From NCBI RefSeq assembly GCF_023091745.1, contig NC_068935.1, positions 60,784,724-60,848,723 on the forward strand: a stretch of 64,000 nt of DNA, given 5' to 3'. Source of the stretch: Budorcas taxicolor (Eukaryota > Chordata > Mammalia > Artiodactyla > Bovidae). The notes under the pieces are model-generated. The model was not told where the DNA came from. It ran no database searches and saw only the letters and a program-made list of their open reading frames with translations. Numbering within the stretch: position 1 is the stretch's first letter; each line of letters starts with the position of its first letter. Shown here piece after piece: positions 44,044 through 54,934 of the stretch. The position numbers and the translations under genes were made by a program.

Positions 44044-46399
44044 ATAGGGGGAACTCCTAAAGCATATAACTGGTGACCAGGAGGAAGCATCTTGCTCAAG
44101 TCAACAGAATGTCTTCTACATAAAGCCACTCTTCAAGACTGGAAAATGTAACTGACCTATCTAATATATAGAAGTAAACACAGAAAATGAGGAAAAAGTG
44201 GACTATGTTCCAAATGAAGAAACAAGATAAACACTCAGTAAAAGAACTATAAAGAAAGGAGATAAGAAATTCACCCAATAAAGAGTTCGAGGTAATCATT
44301 ATAAGAATTCTCATGGGAGGAGAATTGATGAACAGAGTGAGAATTTTAACAAAAAGTTGCAAAATATAAAAAAGAACTAAACAGAGCTGAAGAATATAAT
44401 AACTGAAATAAAAAAATATACCAGGAGGAATCAATAGTAGATTATGTGATACACAGGAACTAATTGTTTGACTAGAAGATGGAGTAGTGAGAATTACCCA
44501 AGCTGAACAGAAAAAGAAAAAAAAATTTTTAACTGAGGATTTTTTTAGAAAAAAAAAAGTACAGTTTAATAGACCTTTTGGACAGCACCAAATGTACTAA
44601 CATTCACATTATAGGAATCTCAATGGACAAGTAAGAGAGAAAGGGGCAGAGAACATATTTAAAAAAATAATAGCTGAAAATTTCACTAATCTTGGAAAGG
44701 AAACACACATCCAGGTCCAGGAAGCACAGAGAGTCCCAAACAAGATTAATCCAACGAGGACCACACAAAGACACATTGTAATTAAAATGACAAAAATTAA
44801 AATGGGAATATTAAAGCAGCAAGAGAAAAGCAACTATTTATGTATATAAGACTCTGAATAGACTTTTTAGCAGAAAAACTGCAGATCAGAAGGAAGTAGC
44901 ACTATATATTCAAAGTGATGAAAGGAGGAAAAAAAGCTGTGATCAAGAATACTCTATCCACCAAGGCTAGCATTCAGATATGGAGGAGAGATAAAGAGTT
45001 TTCAGACAAGCTAAAGCTAGAAGACTTCAGCATCACAAAACCAGCTCTACAAGAAATATTAAAATCTGAATCAAAAAGAATGAAATACTTAAGAATAAAC
45101 TTGCCTAAGGGACAAAAGTCTTTTACTCTGAAAACTGTAAGACATTGATGAAAGAAATTGAAGATGACACACACAGATGGAAAAATATATTATGTTCTTC
45201 GATTGCAAGAATAATATTGTGAAAATGTCTATACTACCTAAGGGAATCTACAGATTCAATGCAATCCCTATCAAATAACCAATGGCATTTTTCACAGAAC
45301 TAGAAAAAAATTATTTGTATTGAAACACAAGAGACCCTGAATAGCCAAAGCAATCCTGAGGTGGGGGAACAGAGCTAAAGGAATCAGGCTCCCTGGCTTC
45401 AGACTATACTACAAAGCTACAATCATCAAAATATTGGTATTTGGTATTGGCCCCCAAACAGAAATATAGATCAGTGGAACAGGATAGAATGCCCAGAAAT
45501 AAACCCACTCAACTATGGTCAATTGATCTATAACAAAGGAGGCAAGAATACACAATGAAGAAAAGACAGTCTCTTCAGTAAGTGGTGCTGGGAAAACAAG
45601 ACAGTTACATGTAACAGGATGAAATCAGAATATTCTGTAACACCATACTCAAAAATAAACTCAAAATGGATTAAAGACCTAAATGTAAGACTGCATACTA
45701 TAAAACTTCTAGAGGAAAACATAGGCAGAACACTTTTTGACATAAATCACAGCAATATCATTTTGGATCCACCTCTTAGAATAATGAAAATAAAAATAAG
45801 AATAAACAAATGGGGCCCAGTTAAAAGCTTTTGTACAGCAAAGGAAACCATAAACAAAATGAAAAAACAATCCATAGAATGAGAAAAAATATTTGCAAAT
45901 AAAGTGACAAACAAGGGATTGATCTCCAAAATATACAAACAGCGAATGCAGCTCAGTATCAAAAAACAAACAAACGAAACAAAACAACCCAATCAAAAAT
46001 AGGCAGAATATCTAAATAGGCACTTCTCCAAAGAAGACATACAGATGGCCAAAAAGCACATGAAAAGATGTTCAACATTGCTAATTATTACAGAAATGCA
46101 AATCAAAACTACAATGAGGTGTCACTACACATTGGTCAGAAAGGCCATCATCAAAAAGTCTAGAAATAAATGCAGGAGAGGGTGTGAACAAAAGGAAAAC
46201 CTTTTCTAAACTATTGGTAGGAATGTAAATTGGCATAGTGACTATAGAGAACAGTATGGAGGTTCCTTAAAACAATAAAAATAGAACTACAGTATGATCC
46301 AGCAATCCCACTCTTGGGCATATATTTGGAGAAAACCGTAATTTGAAAAGATACCTACACCTCAATGTTTATAGCAGCACTATAGGAAAGGAAAATATA

Positions 46400-46850
46400 A
46401 AAGAAACCTCAGGGATATGTATGTGTAATAGAAATAGAGGTGCTAATATGTAGGTAATAAGAGTCTCAGAAAAGGAGAAAAAAATTAAAATACAGAAAAG
46501 GTAAGTTTTTAAAAAAATCATGTAGATAAATTTTCCAGAATTAGAGATAAACAACTTCTTATTAGCAGTGCCCTTAAGGAGAATAAGAAAAAACCCACAC
46601 CTAGTGATAGTGGAATTTCAGAATGTCTTGAGGAGAAAATTCTAAGAGCTTATAAAGAGAATGAGCCAATTGCCTGGCAATGGCATACATAGTGTATTTA
46701 TCACCAGGAGTAGATCGTTTTTTTAGTGTTCTCATCCTTCATATGAAAAAAGTATTTTTAATATCATGCAACAATATGCAAAAATCACTCTCTTTTCAAT
46801 TTCTTCTTTAGTTTCAAAATGACAATTAATTTTAAAATGCTAAATTTCAG
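46400..46850. other. AT-rich sequence, possibly L1 or HAL1-like
   Basis: Text such as GGAATTTCAGAATGTCTTGAGG followed by TAAGAGCTTATAAAGAGAATG recalls ORF1 of HAL1/L1 elements, but the match is weak. Confidence 0.3.
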
Positions 46851-46854
46851 ATGT

Positions 46855-46950
46855 ATTGAATACATGTGTATGTATGGATGAGTCCCTTGGCTATTCACCT
46901 GAAACTATCACAACACTGTTAATTGGCTGTACTCCAAAATAAAATAAAAA
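46855..46950 (+). mobile_element. L1 3'-tail fragment
   Basis: GTATGGATGAGTCCCTTGGC, CACCTGAAACTATCACAAC and AAAATAAAATAAAAAGG are the end of an artiodactyl L1 3' UTR. Confidence 0.65.
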
Positions 46951-47394
46951 GGTTTGTTTTTTTTTTTCATTTCAATTGTAAGCATATCAATCCAATGTTC
47001 TCACAGCTCATACTGTTTGTTTTGAATTTTTTTTAAATCCATGTTCAAGCAAAATGATAGAAATAAAGTAACTCAAGGTTCTATTTTTTTAATCTTTACA
47101 ACCACTATGATTATTTCAAGTCCAGTATTTAAATACAGGAATATGTAGTAGCAGAGAGATTATTGACATAAACTATACCTGCAGCAAGCTTGAACAATTA
47201 GAAATCATTATGGACTAACTTCCCAAATGAATGTGTGTATTTGACTCTGTATGTGTCATGGGTCAAATTCATAATTAGGATTTCTCTGAATTAACTTCCA
47301 TTTATAATTAAAGGGTAAGTGATCCAAAGTTGCTAATTTGAAGGTTACATATAAATAGTTAAAAGTAGTTCTTACAGTAATAGCAACAAATGTT
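46951..47394. other. Unique intergenic sequence
   Basis: No repeat or exon recognised. Confidence 0.4.
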
Positions 47395-47610
47395 TAGAAT
47401 TTAGCTCAATAAAAGACTTTTTATCAGTAAAAGCATGGGAAAAAATAGCAGGCAAAAATTAAGAAAAGGAAAATGGTGTACCTACATTAATATCGGATAA
47501 AATAGACTTTTACACAAAAATATTAGATATAGAAAGAATTACCACTGAATGCTAAGTGTTTAATTTACATTTTAAATATATTTATAACCTCAAAACTGCA
47601 AAGCAAAAAT
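47395..47610 (+). mobile_element. L1 ORF2 fragment
   Basis: GTACCTACATTAATATCGG and ATAAAATAGACTTTTACAC correspond to ORF2 downstream of the endonuclease domain; short and degenerate. Confidence 0.55.
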
Positions 47611-48089
47611 TGACTGAATACAGGGAAAGTTCCTGGGGTTCTTAAGGAAAGAATACTGAAGTGGTTTGCTATTACCTTCTCCAGTGGACCACATTTTGTC
47701 AAAACTCTCCACCACGACCCATCAGTCTTGGGTGGCCCTGTGTGGCATGGCTCATCACTTCATTGAGTTACACAAGACTGTGATCCACGTGATCATTTAG
47801 ATTAACCTTCTGTGGTTGTGATTTTCATTCTGGAGGCTGTGGGAATGTAGTTCTTGCTTCTCCTGTCTGCCCTCTGATGGATGAGGATAAGAAGCTTGTG
47901 CAAGATTCCTGATGGGAGGGGCTGGCTGTGGGGAAAACTGGGTCTTGCTCTGGTGGGCAGGGCTAGGCTCAGTAAATCTTTAATTCAGTTTTCTCTGATG
48001 GTTGGGGCTGTGTTCCCTTCCTGTTAGTTGTTTGGCCTGAGGCAGCACAGTCCTGGAATCTACAGGCTTTATGTTACCTTTAAGGGTGA

Positions 48090-49845
48090 ATATCAAGGAG
48101 AGATAAGAAAGCCTTCCTCAGTGAGTGCAAAGAAATAGAGAAAAACAACGGAATGGAAAAGACTAGAGATCTCTTCAAGAAAATTAGAGATACCAAGGGA
48201 ACATTTCATGCAAAGATGGTCTCAATAAAGGACAGAAATGGTAGGGACCTAACAGAAGCAGAAGATACTAAGAACAGGTGGCAAGAATAAAGAGAACTGC
48301 ACAAGATAATCACGATGGTGTAATCGCTCACCTAGAGCCAGACATCCTGGAATGTGAAGTCAAGTGGGCCTTAGGAAGCATCACTACGAATAAAGCTAGT
48401 GGAGGTGATGGAATTCCAGTTGAGCTATTTCAAATCATAAAAAGTGCTGCACTCAATATGTCAGCAAATTTGGAAAACTCAGCAGTGGCCACAGCATTGG
48501 AAAAGGTCAGTTTTCATTCCAACCCCAAAGAGAGGCAATGCCAAAGAATGCTCAAACTACCACATAATTGCACTCATCTCCCATGCTAGTAAAGTAATGC
48601 TCAAAATTCTCCAAGCCAGGCTTCAGCAATACGTGAACCATGAACTTCCAGATGTTCAAGCTGGTTTTAAAAAAGGCAGAGGAACCAGAGATCAAATTGC
48701 CAACATCTACTGGATCATGGAAAAAGCAAGAGAGTTCCAGAAAAACATCTATTTCTGCTTTATTGACTATGCCAAAGCCTTTGACTGTGTGGATCACAAT
48801 AAACTGTGGAAAATTCTGAAAGAGATGGGAATACCAGACCACCTGACCTGCCTCTTGAGAAACCTATACGCAGGTCAGGAAGCAACAGTTAGAACTGGAC
48901 ATGGAACAGACTGGTTCCAAATAGGAAAAGGAGTACATCAAGGCTGTATATTGTCACCCTGCTTATTTAACTTATATGCTGAGTAAGTACATCATGAGAA
49001 ACGCTGGGCTGGATGAAGCACAAGCTGGAATCAAGATTGCCAGGAGAAATGTCAATAACCTTAGATATGCAGATGACACCACCCTTATGGCAGAAAGTGA
49101 AGAAGAACTAAAGATCCTCTTGATGAAAGTGAAAGAGGAGAGTGAAAAAGTTGGCTTAAAACTCAACATTCAGAAAACTAAGATCATGGCATCCAGTTCC
49201 ATCACTTCATGGCAAATAGATGGAGAAACAGTGAAACCAGTGGCAGACTTTATTTGGGGGGCTCCAAAATCACTGCAGATGGTGACTGCATCCATGAAAT
49301 AAAAAGGCACTTACTCTTTGGAAGAGAAGTTATGAGCAACCTAGACAGCATATTAAAAAGCAGAGACATTACTTTGCCAACAAAGGTCCGCCTGGTTAAG
49401 GCTATGGTTTTCCCAGTAGTCATGTATGGATGTGAGAGTTGGACTATAAAGCTGAGCACTGAAGAATTGATGCTTTTGAACTGTGGTGTTGGAGAAGACT
49501 CTTGAGAGTCCCTTGGCCTGCAAGGATATCCAACCAGTCCATCTTAAAGGAGATCAGCCCTGAATATTCACTGGAAGGACTGATGTAGAAGCTGAAACTC
49601 CAATACTTTGGCCACATGATGCAGACAACTGACTCATTTGAAAAGACCCTGATGCTAGGAAAGATTGAAGGCAGGAGGAGAAGGGGACAACAGAGGATGA
49701 GATGGTTGGATGGCATCACTGACTCAATGGAGATGAGTTTGAGTAAACTCCAGGAGTTGGTGATGGACAGGGAGGCCTAACGTGCTGCAGTCTATGAGGC
49801 TGCAAAGAGTCGGACATGACTGAGTGACTGAACTGAACTGAACTG
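48090..49845 (+). mobile_element. 5'-truncated BovB LINE nested in the chimeric element
   Basis: Starts at ATATCAAGGAGAGATAAG in the linker and ends with the (GAACT)n tail. The 8-base duplication AAGGGTGA (48,082-48,089 and 49,846-49,853) flanks it, and the surrounding element reads continuously once it is removed. Confidence 0.93.
48278..49505 (+). pseudogene. BovB reverse transcriptase, split frame
   Basis: Open parts: 48,278-48,589, 48,444-48,986 (180 codons with FIDYAKAFDCVDHNKLW, ending LFNLYAE-stop), 48,976-49,302 (108 codons, MLSKYIMRNAGLDEAQ, catalytic RYADDTTLM) and 49,209-49,505. A 14-base deletion near 48,438 shifts the N-terminus; a 4-base duplication at about 48,983 creates an 11-base stop/start overlap identical to that in the BovB at 35,260-36,732. 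Confidence 0.9.
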
Positions 49846-50340
49846 AAGGGTGACCTCCGAGAGGACTTATGCCAATGTGCACCTCCCAGGACTGCTGCTA
49901 CCAGTGTCTCTGGCTCTGTCCCAGAGGCAGGCCACTGCCAACCCAGGCCTTCACAGGAGACACTCCAACACTCATAGCCAGTTTGGTTTAGTCTCTTTGG
50001 GGTACACTGCTCCTTTCTCCTGGGTCCTGGTGGGCACAAGGTTTTTATTGTGCCCTCAAGAGTCTGTTTCCCCCAGTCCTGCGGATGTTCTATAATCAAA
50101 TCCCATTGTCCTTCAAAGTCAGACTCCCTGGGAATTCCCAGTCCCTTGGCCGGATCAAAAGGTTAGGAAGTCTGTTGTGGGGCTTAGAACCTTTGCAACA
50201 GTGAGAGAACTTCTTTGGTATTATTGTTCTGTAGTTTGTGGGCCACCCACCTGGCAGGTACAGGGTTTGATTTTAATGTGGTTGCGCCCCCTCCTACTGT
50301 CTCATGACAGCTTCTTCTTTGTCCTTGGATGTGGGGTATC

Positions 50341-51576
50341 TTTTTTTTTTTTTTTTTTTATTAGAGAATTTCAATTTATTTTTTATTTTTTTTTATTTAA
50401 TTATTTTTTTTATTTTTTTTAATTTTAAAATCTTTAATTCTTACATGTGTTCCCAAACATGAACCCCCCTCCCACCTCCCTCCCCATAACATCTCTGTGG
50501 GTCATCCCCATGCACCAGCCCCAAGCATGCTGTATCCTGTGTCAGACATAGACTAGCGATTCAATTCTTACATGATAGTATACATGATAGAATGCCATTC
50601 TCCCATATCATCCCACCCTCTCCCTCTCCCTCTGAGTCCAAAAGTCCGTTATAGACAGCTGCGTCTTTTTCCTGTCTTGCATACAGGGTCGTCATTGCCA
50701 TCTTTCTAAATTCCGTATATATGTGTTAGTATACTGTATTGGTGTTTTTCTTTCTGGCTTACTTCACTCTGTATAATCGGCTCCAGTTTCGTCCATCTCA
50801 TCAGAACTGATTCAAATGAATTCTTTTTAACGGCTGAGTAATACTCCATTGTGTATATGTACCACAGCTTTCTTATCCATTCATCTGCTGATGGACATCT
50901 AGGTTGTTTCCATGTCCTGGCTATTATAAACAGTGCTGCGATGAACATTGGGGTACATGTGTCTCTTTCAATTCTGGTTTCCTCAGTGTGTATGCCCAGC
51001 AGTGGGATTGCTGGGTCATAAGGGAGTTCTATTTGCAATTTTTTAAGGAATCTCCACACTGTTCTCCATAGTGGCTGTACTAGTTTGCATTCCCACCAAC
51101 AGTGTAGGAGGGTTCCCTTTTCTCCACACCCTCTCCAGCATTTATTGCTTGCAGATTTTTGGATCGCAGCCATTCTGACTGGTGTGAAGTGGTACCTCAT
51201 TGTGGTTTTGATTTGCATTTCTCTGATAATGAGTGATGTTGAGCATCTTTTCATGTGTTTGTTAGCCATCCGTATGTCTTCTTTGGAGATGTGTCTATTT
51301 AGTTCTTTGGCCCATTTTTTGATTGGGTCATTTATTTTTCTGGAATTGAGCTGCATAAGTTGCTTGTATATTTTTGAGATTAGTTGTTTGTCAGTTGCTT
51401 CATTTGCTATTATTTTCTCCCATTCAGAAGGCTGTCTTTTCACCTTGCTGATATTTTCCTTTGTTGTGCAGAAGCTTTTGATTTTAATTAGATCCCATTT
51501 GTTTATTTTTGCTTTTATTTCCAGAATTCTGGGGGGTGGATCATAGAGGATCCTGCTGTGATTTATGTCTGAGAGT
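50341..51576 (-). mobile_element. L1-BT 3' part nested in the chimeric element
   Basis: The poly-T at 50,341-50,410 is the poly-A tail; the L1-BT 3' UTR (GAACCCCCCTCCCACCTCCC) and ORF2 C-terminus follow, ending at TTTATGTCTGAGAGTG. It is little diverged. Host-element sequence resumes at TTTTGAGGAGTTCC. Confidence 0.92.
50706..51443 (-). pseudogene. L1-BT ORF2 C-terminal open frame (245 codons)
   Basis: An unbroken 245-codon frame encodes the ORF2p C-terminal segment, with the cysteine block NKCWRGCGEKGTLLHCWWEC and the terminal MEYYSAVKKNSFESVLMRW. The openness argues for a young insertion. Upstream EN and RT domains are absent because of 5' truncation. Confidence 0.9.
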
Positions 51577-51690
51577 GTTTTTTTTGAGGAGTTCCAACAT
51601 CCTCCTGTCGATGGTCATTCAGTACCTAGTTGTGATTTGGGTGTTGTCTCAGGAGAAGTTGGGCGCACATCCTTCTTCCCCACCATTCAG

Positions 51691-51985
51691 GACATGAAGT
51701 AACAGCATTCTTTGGTGTTTTAGAGCATGCAGCAGATTTCTGTGATATACTTCACAGCAATATCTCAAGCCGCCTGGTCTCAGCACAGCTAAAGGGTATA
51801 GACCATGCACTGTTGCACATTTTCCACATAATGCATTCACTATAACGCCTCATTGCTTTACTTTAGTTTCTTATAATTGTAAAAAGCTGCTCAGAAATAC
51901 CTGATAGAGTCTTTGATTTACTCTCCCATAAGCCAGGTCCCAATTACTTTTCCAGTCCTTCCTCACTCACACTTTTTCAGTAATA
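51691..51985. other. Unique intergenic sequence
   Basis: No repeat recognised. The minus strand has a 63-codon open frame (51,840-51,649) that runs into the L1-type 5' UTR; no known domain. Confidence 0.4.
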
Positions 51986-51989
51986 CACG

Positions 51990-52262
51990 TGTTTTTTTTT
52001 TTTTGTTTTTTTTTTTGGCTGTCCTGGGTCTTCATTGGGCATGCAGGCTTTTCTTTAGTAGTGGCGATGGGGGTTTCTCTAGTTCCAGTGAGCAGGCTTC
52101 TCTTGCTATGGAGCATGTCTAGTTGAAATGCATGGCATCTAGAGTATGTGGTTCCAGTATTTGTGGCGTGGGCTTAGTTGCCCCACAGCACATGGCTGTT
52201 AGCTCCTGGACCAGGGATCAAACACGCATCCCCTTCCTTCAGCCTGTTAATGAAGGCTGAAC
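51990..52262 (-). mobile_element. CHR-type tRNA-derived SINE, long form
   Basis: Poly-T tail, GGCTGTCCTGGGTCTTCATT, repeating TGTGGCGTGGGCTTAGTTGC-type text and the tRNA-like end CCAGGGATCAAACACGC: an inverse CHR SINE, older than Bov-tA. Confidence 0.75.
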
Positions 52263-52342
52263 CCACAGCCAAGGTGTTCATCAAGATTCTTGCCCAGCAC
52301 TTGGCATCTTTATAAGATTTGTATATAGTAAGAAGATCAACT

Positions 52343-52440
52343 GAAGGGAATTCCATGGTAGTCCAGTGGTTAGGACTTGATGCTTTCACTGCAAGGCCAG
52401 GATTTAATTCCTGGTCAAGGAACTTCTCGAAGGTAAGGGG
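52343..52440 (+). mobile_element. CHR-type tRNA-derived SINE, short form
   Basis: GGGAATTCCATGGTAGTCC, AGTGGTTAGGACTTGATGC and TTTAATTCCTGGTCAAGGAAC. Confidence 0.75.
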
Positions 52441-52592
52441 ATGGGGGTATTTATGGACTAAAGAAGGAAGGTGGGATGAGGTGAATAAGCAAGGGAATAT
52501 GAGTTTACAAATCTACCACATAGAGGGAGATTTCAACCCTTTTCTCTCAAATAGTGTTAGGTCAAAAAGACAAAAGTAATTCAGAAGAATAT

Positions 52593-53292
52593 TGTTGTTG
52601 TTCAGTTGTTAAGTTGTGTGTCTGACTGTTTGCAACCCCATAGACTGCAGCATGCCAGGCTTCCCTGTCTTTCACTATCTCCCCAAGTTTGCTCAAACTC
52701 ATGTCCATTGAGTCAGTGATGCTGTGTAACCATCTAATCCTCTGCTGCCCTCTTATCCTCCTGCCCTCAGTCTTTCTCAGCATCAGGGTCTTTTCCAATG
52801 AGTCAGTATTGGAGCTTCAGCTTCAGCATCAGTGCTTCCAATGAATATTCAGGGTTGATTTCCTTTAAGATGGACTAGTTTGATCTCCTTTTAGTCCAAG
52901 GGACTCTCAAGAGTCTTCTCCAGTGCCACAATTTGAAAGCATCAATTCTTCGGTGCTCAGCCTTTCTTATGGTCATAGTTTTGACTATATAGACCTTTGT
53001 TGGCAAAGTGATATCTCTGCTTTTTAATATGCTGTCTAGGTTGGTCATACCTTCTCTTCTAAAGAGCAAGCATCTTTTAATTTCATGGCTGAAATCACCA
53101 TCCCCAGTGATTCTAGAGTCCAAAAAAAATAAAGTCTATCACTGTTTCCACTTTTTCCCCTTCTATATACTGTGAAGTGATGGGACTGGATGCCATGGTC
53201 TTCATTTTTTGAATGTTGAGTTTTAATCCAGCTTTTTCACTCTCCTCTTTCACCCTCATCAAGAGGCTCTTAAGTTCCTCTTCACTTTCTAT
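52593..53292 (-). mobile_element. BovB LINE with 14-base target-site duplication
   Basis: Inverse copy from the 3' terminus (GTTGTTGTTCAGTTGTTAAG) to the region just after the YADD box (CTCCTCTTTCACCCTC). ATTCAGAAGAATAT occurs exactly at 52,579-52,592 and 53,293-53,306. Confidence 0.95.
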
Positions 53293-53663
53293 ATTCAGAA
53301 GAATATAGAAGATATCAACATAGTAGTTAAGCAGTTTGACTTATACTTACCAATAATGACCCAAGGAAATGTACAATTTTGAATAGTCCCAGAATCATGA
53401 AATAAATTAAAGCAGTATTTTAAAATACTTCTCCAAAGAAAACATCTAGTCCAGATTGATTTACAGACAAATTTGATTAAATTTCAGGGAGATCATTGTA
53501 ATTTTAATCAAACTTTCTCAAGCAATAAAAAAGGGGTACTTCTTAACTTATTCTTGAAGACAGCATAATCATGATACTAAGACCAGATAAAGACACTATG
53601 TAAATGTCATTTTATGTAATGTAAAAGCATTATGTGACATTTCCATTTCATTAATGAAAAGAA

Positions 53664-53835
53664 AGGAGTTTCCCAGGTTGCTCAAGAGGTAAAGAATCTG
53701 TCTGCCAATTTAGGAAAAGTAAGAGTTGTGGGTTTGATCCCTGGGTTGGGAAGAGAATTCCATGGACAGAGGAGCCTGGCAGGCTATGGTCTATGGGATT
53801 GCAAAGAGTCAGACACAACTGAGCATGCATGCACG
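53664..53835 (+). mobile_element. Bov-tA SINE, internally deleted
   Basis: Head and tail are present but the central Bov-A part (CCTGGAGAAGG to the ATTCTTGCC block) is missing. Confidence 0.83.
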
Positions 53836-53939
53836 GGTGGGGTTTTTATATACATGTTAACCTATATGAAACATTAATAATTTAATCAATTGGTTGGTTT
53901 TACATTAGAGATGCAAGGTTTAATATTTAATAATATATA

Positions 53940-54055
53940 AGGAATTCCCTGCCAGATCAGTGGTTAGGACTCCACACTTTCACTGCTGAGGGCCCAGGTT
54001 CAATCGCTGGTTGGGAAACTAAGATCCTGCAAGCTGTGTGGCATACTCAAAAAAA
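53940..54055 (+). mobile_element. CHR-type tRNA-derived SINE
   Basis: GGAATTCCCTGCCAGATCAG, TGGTTAGGACTCCACACTTTC and GGTTCAATCGCTGGTTGGG, ending in an A-run. Confidence 0.85.
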
Positions 54056-54175
54056 ATTGGAATAAAAAGTGACATTTGAGAAAAATGTATAAAAGTAATT
54101 CCCTATATTAACAAATTAAAAGAGAAAACTACACGATACTAGAAATTTATAATAGGAAAAGCCTTTGGCAGAATT

Positions 54176-54700
54176 TTGACTGTGGGAAGCAATGCAATCA
54201 TTCTCAGGACAAATGTAGTCCTGATGTGTGCCAGGAGCCATCCTATGACTTTAAAGGGAGCCAGTCTTGGGATGAATCTGACACGATGGATGGCAGTATT
54301 TTAGGGAGGGACTTGAATAGGAGACATACATCTTGTTTTTTCAGCATATGTATGGTATTTAACGCTGCAAGATTAGTTGAGGGAGGGAATAAATATAGAT
54401 TGAGAGGAGATCTAAGGATGAAACCCCAATGCTTGGAAGTCTTATGGGAGTCAGCTGAGATTTATCTTAGTGGGCCAGAGGAACAAAAAACTCTGAATTC
54501 AGAGCAAATACTGTGCTAAGAGTCAGAACTTGAAAACCAAAGGATCTATAAAGGCATAAAGAAACAGACTCAGGTGTGCTGGTGTGGCCTCCCTTGGATT
54601 CTCCTATTTTTGAGAAAGTCTAGGCCAAGATTTTTCCCAATTGATGAGGCTAGCCTAGGCCATGTAATATCATTTTAAGGTTTAGTTTTTAGTATCACCT
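54176..54700. other. Unclassified sequence with a 97-codon open frame
   Basis: A plus-strand frame at 54,226-54,519 (MCQEPSYDFKGSQSWDESDT onward) has no domain I recognise. The region has a mixed, CpG-depleted character and could be a fragment of a ruminant LTR-type repeat, but I cannot place it. No splice or promoter evidence. Confidence 0.3.
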
Positions 54701-54711
54701 ATATAGGGTTG

Positions 54712-54925
54712 GGTTTCCCTAGTGGTTCAGACAGTAAGGAATCTGCCTGAAATGCAGGAGAACAGGGTTTGATCCCTGGGTCAGAAAGATCCCCTGGAGA
54801 AGAGAATGGCTACTCACTGCAGTATTCTTGTCTGGAAAATTCCACAGACAGAGGAGCCTGGGGTGCTATGGTCCATAGGGTCGCACAGAGTTGGACACAA
54901 CTGAATGACTGACACCTTACTTCAC
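54712..54925 (+). mobile_element. Bov-tA SINE with target-site duplication
   Basis: Full copy (GGTTTCCCTAGTGGTTCAG ... TTGGACACAACTGAATGAC). ATAGGGTTG at 54,703-54,711 recurs at 54,926-54,934. Confidence 0.9.
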
Positions 54926-54934
54926 ATAGGGTTG

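Larger units (their letters stand above)
42775..46390 (+). mobile_element. L1 with 5' UTR and ORF1 joined directly to ORF2 C-terminus
   Basis: 5' UTR start GGTCAAGATGGTGGAATAGG (42,793), GC-richer leader to about 44,100, ORF1-like text 44,180-45,065 (ACACATCCAGGTCCAGGAAG, CATCACAAAACCAGCTCTAC), then at about 45,070 a switch to ORF2 (AAGAATGAAATACTTAAGAA) that continues to about 46,385 (TTATAGCAGCACTATAGG), where the element is cut. The endonuclease and RT core are absent. A Bov-tA lies at 43,190-43,408. Confidence 0.75.
47618..51690 (-). mobile_element. Chimeric element: L1-type 5' UTR joined to BovB leader
   Basis: Three blocks on the minus strand (51,690-51,577, 50,340-49,846 and 48,089-47,618) join into one element of about 1.1 kb once two later insertions are removed. 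The first two blocks align with the L1 5' UTR at 32,600-33,300 (shared GAGGATGTTGGAACTC-like start, CAATAATACCAAAGAAGTTC, AAGGGACTGGGAATTCCCAG). The last block ends with the BovB leader (GGGCCACCCAAGA, GGAGAAGGTAATAGCAAACC) as at 31,200-31,320. Both parents are visible separately in the window. Confidence 0.7.
53400..54175 (+). mobile_element. Old L1 ORF2 remnant carrying later SINEs
   Basis: GATTTACAGACAAATTTGATT, GGGTACTTCTTAACTTATTC, then after a Bov-tA and a CHR SINE, TATTAACAAATTAAAAGAG and AAAAGCCTTTGGCAGAATTT: ORF2 RT-region text in order. Confidence 0.6.

Noticed and set aside
51649..51840. 63-codon minus-strand frame beside the L1-type 5' UTR as a captured gene fragment
   Set aside because: No recognisable protein, it spans the border of a repeat, and no splice or start context supports it.
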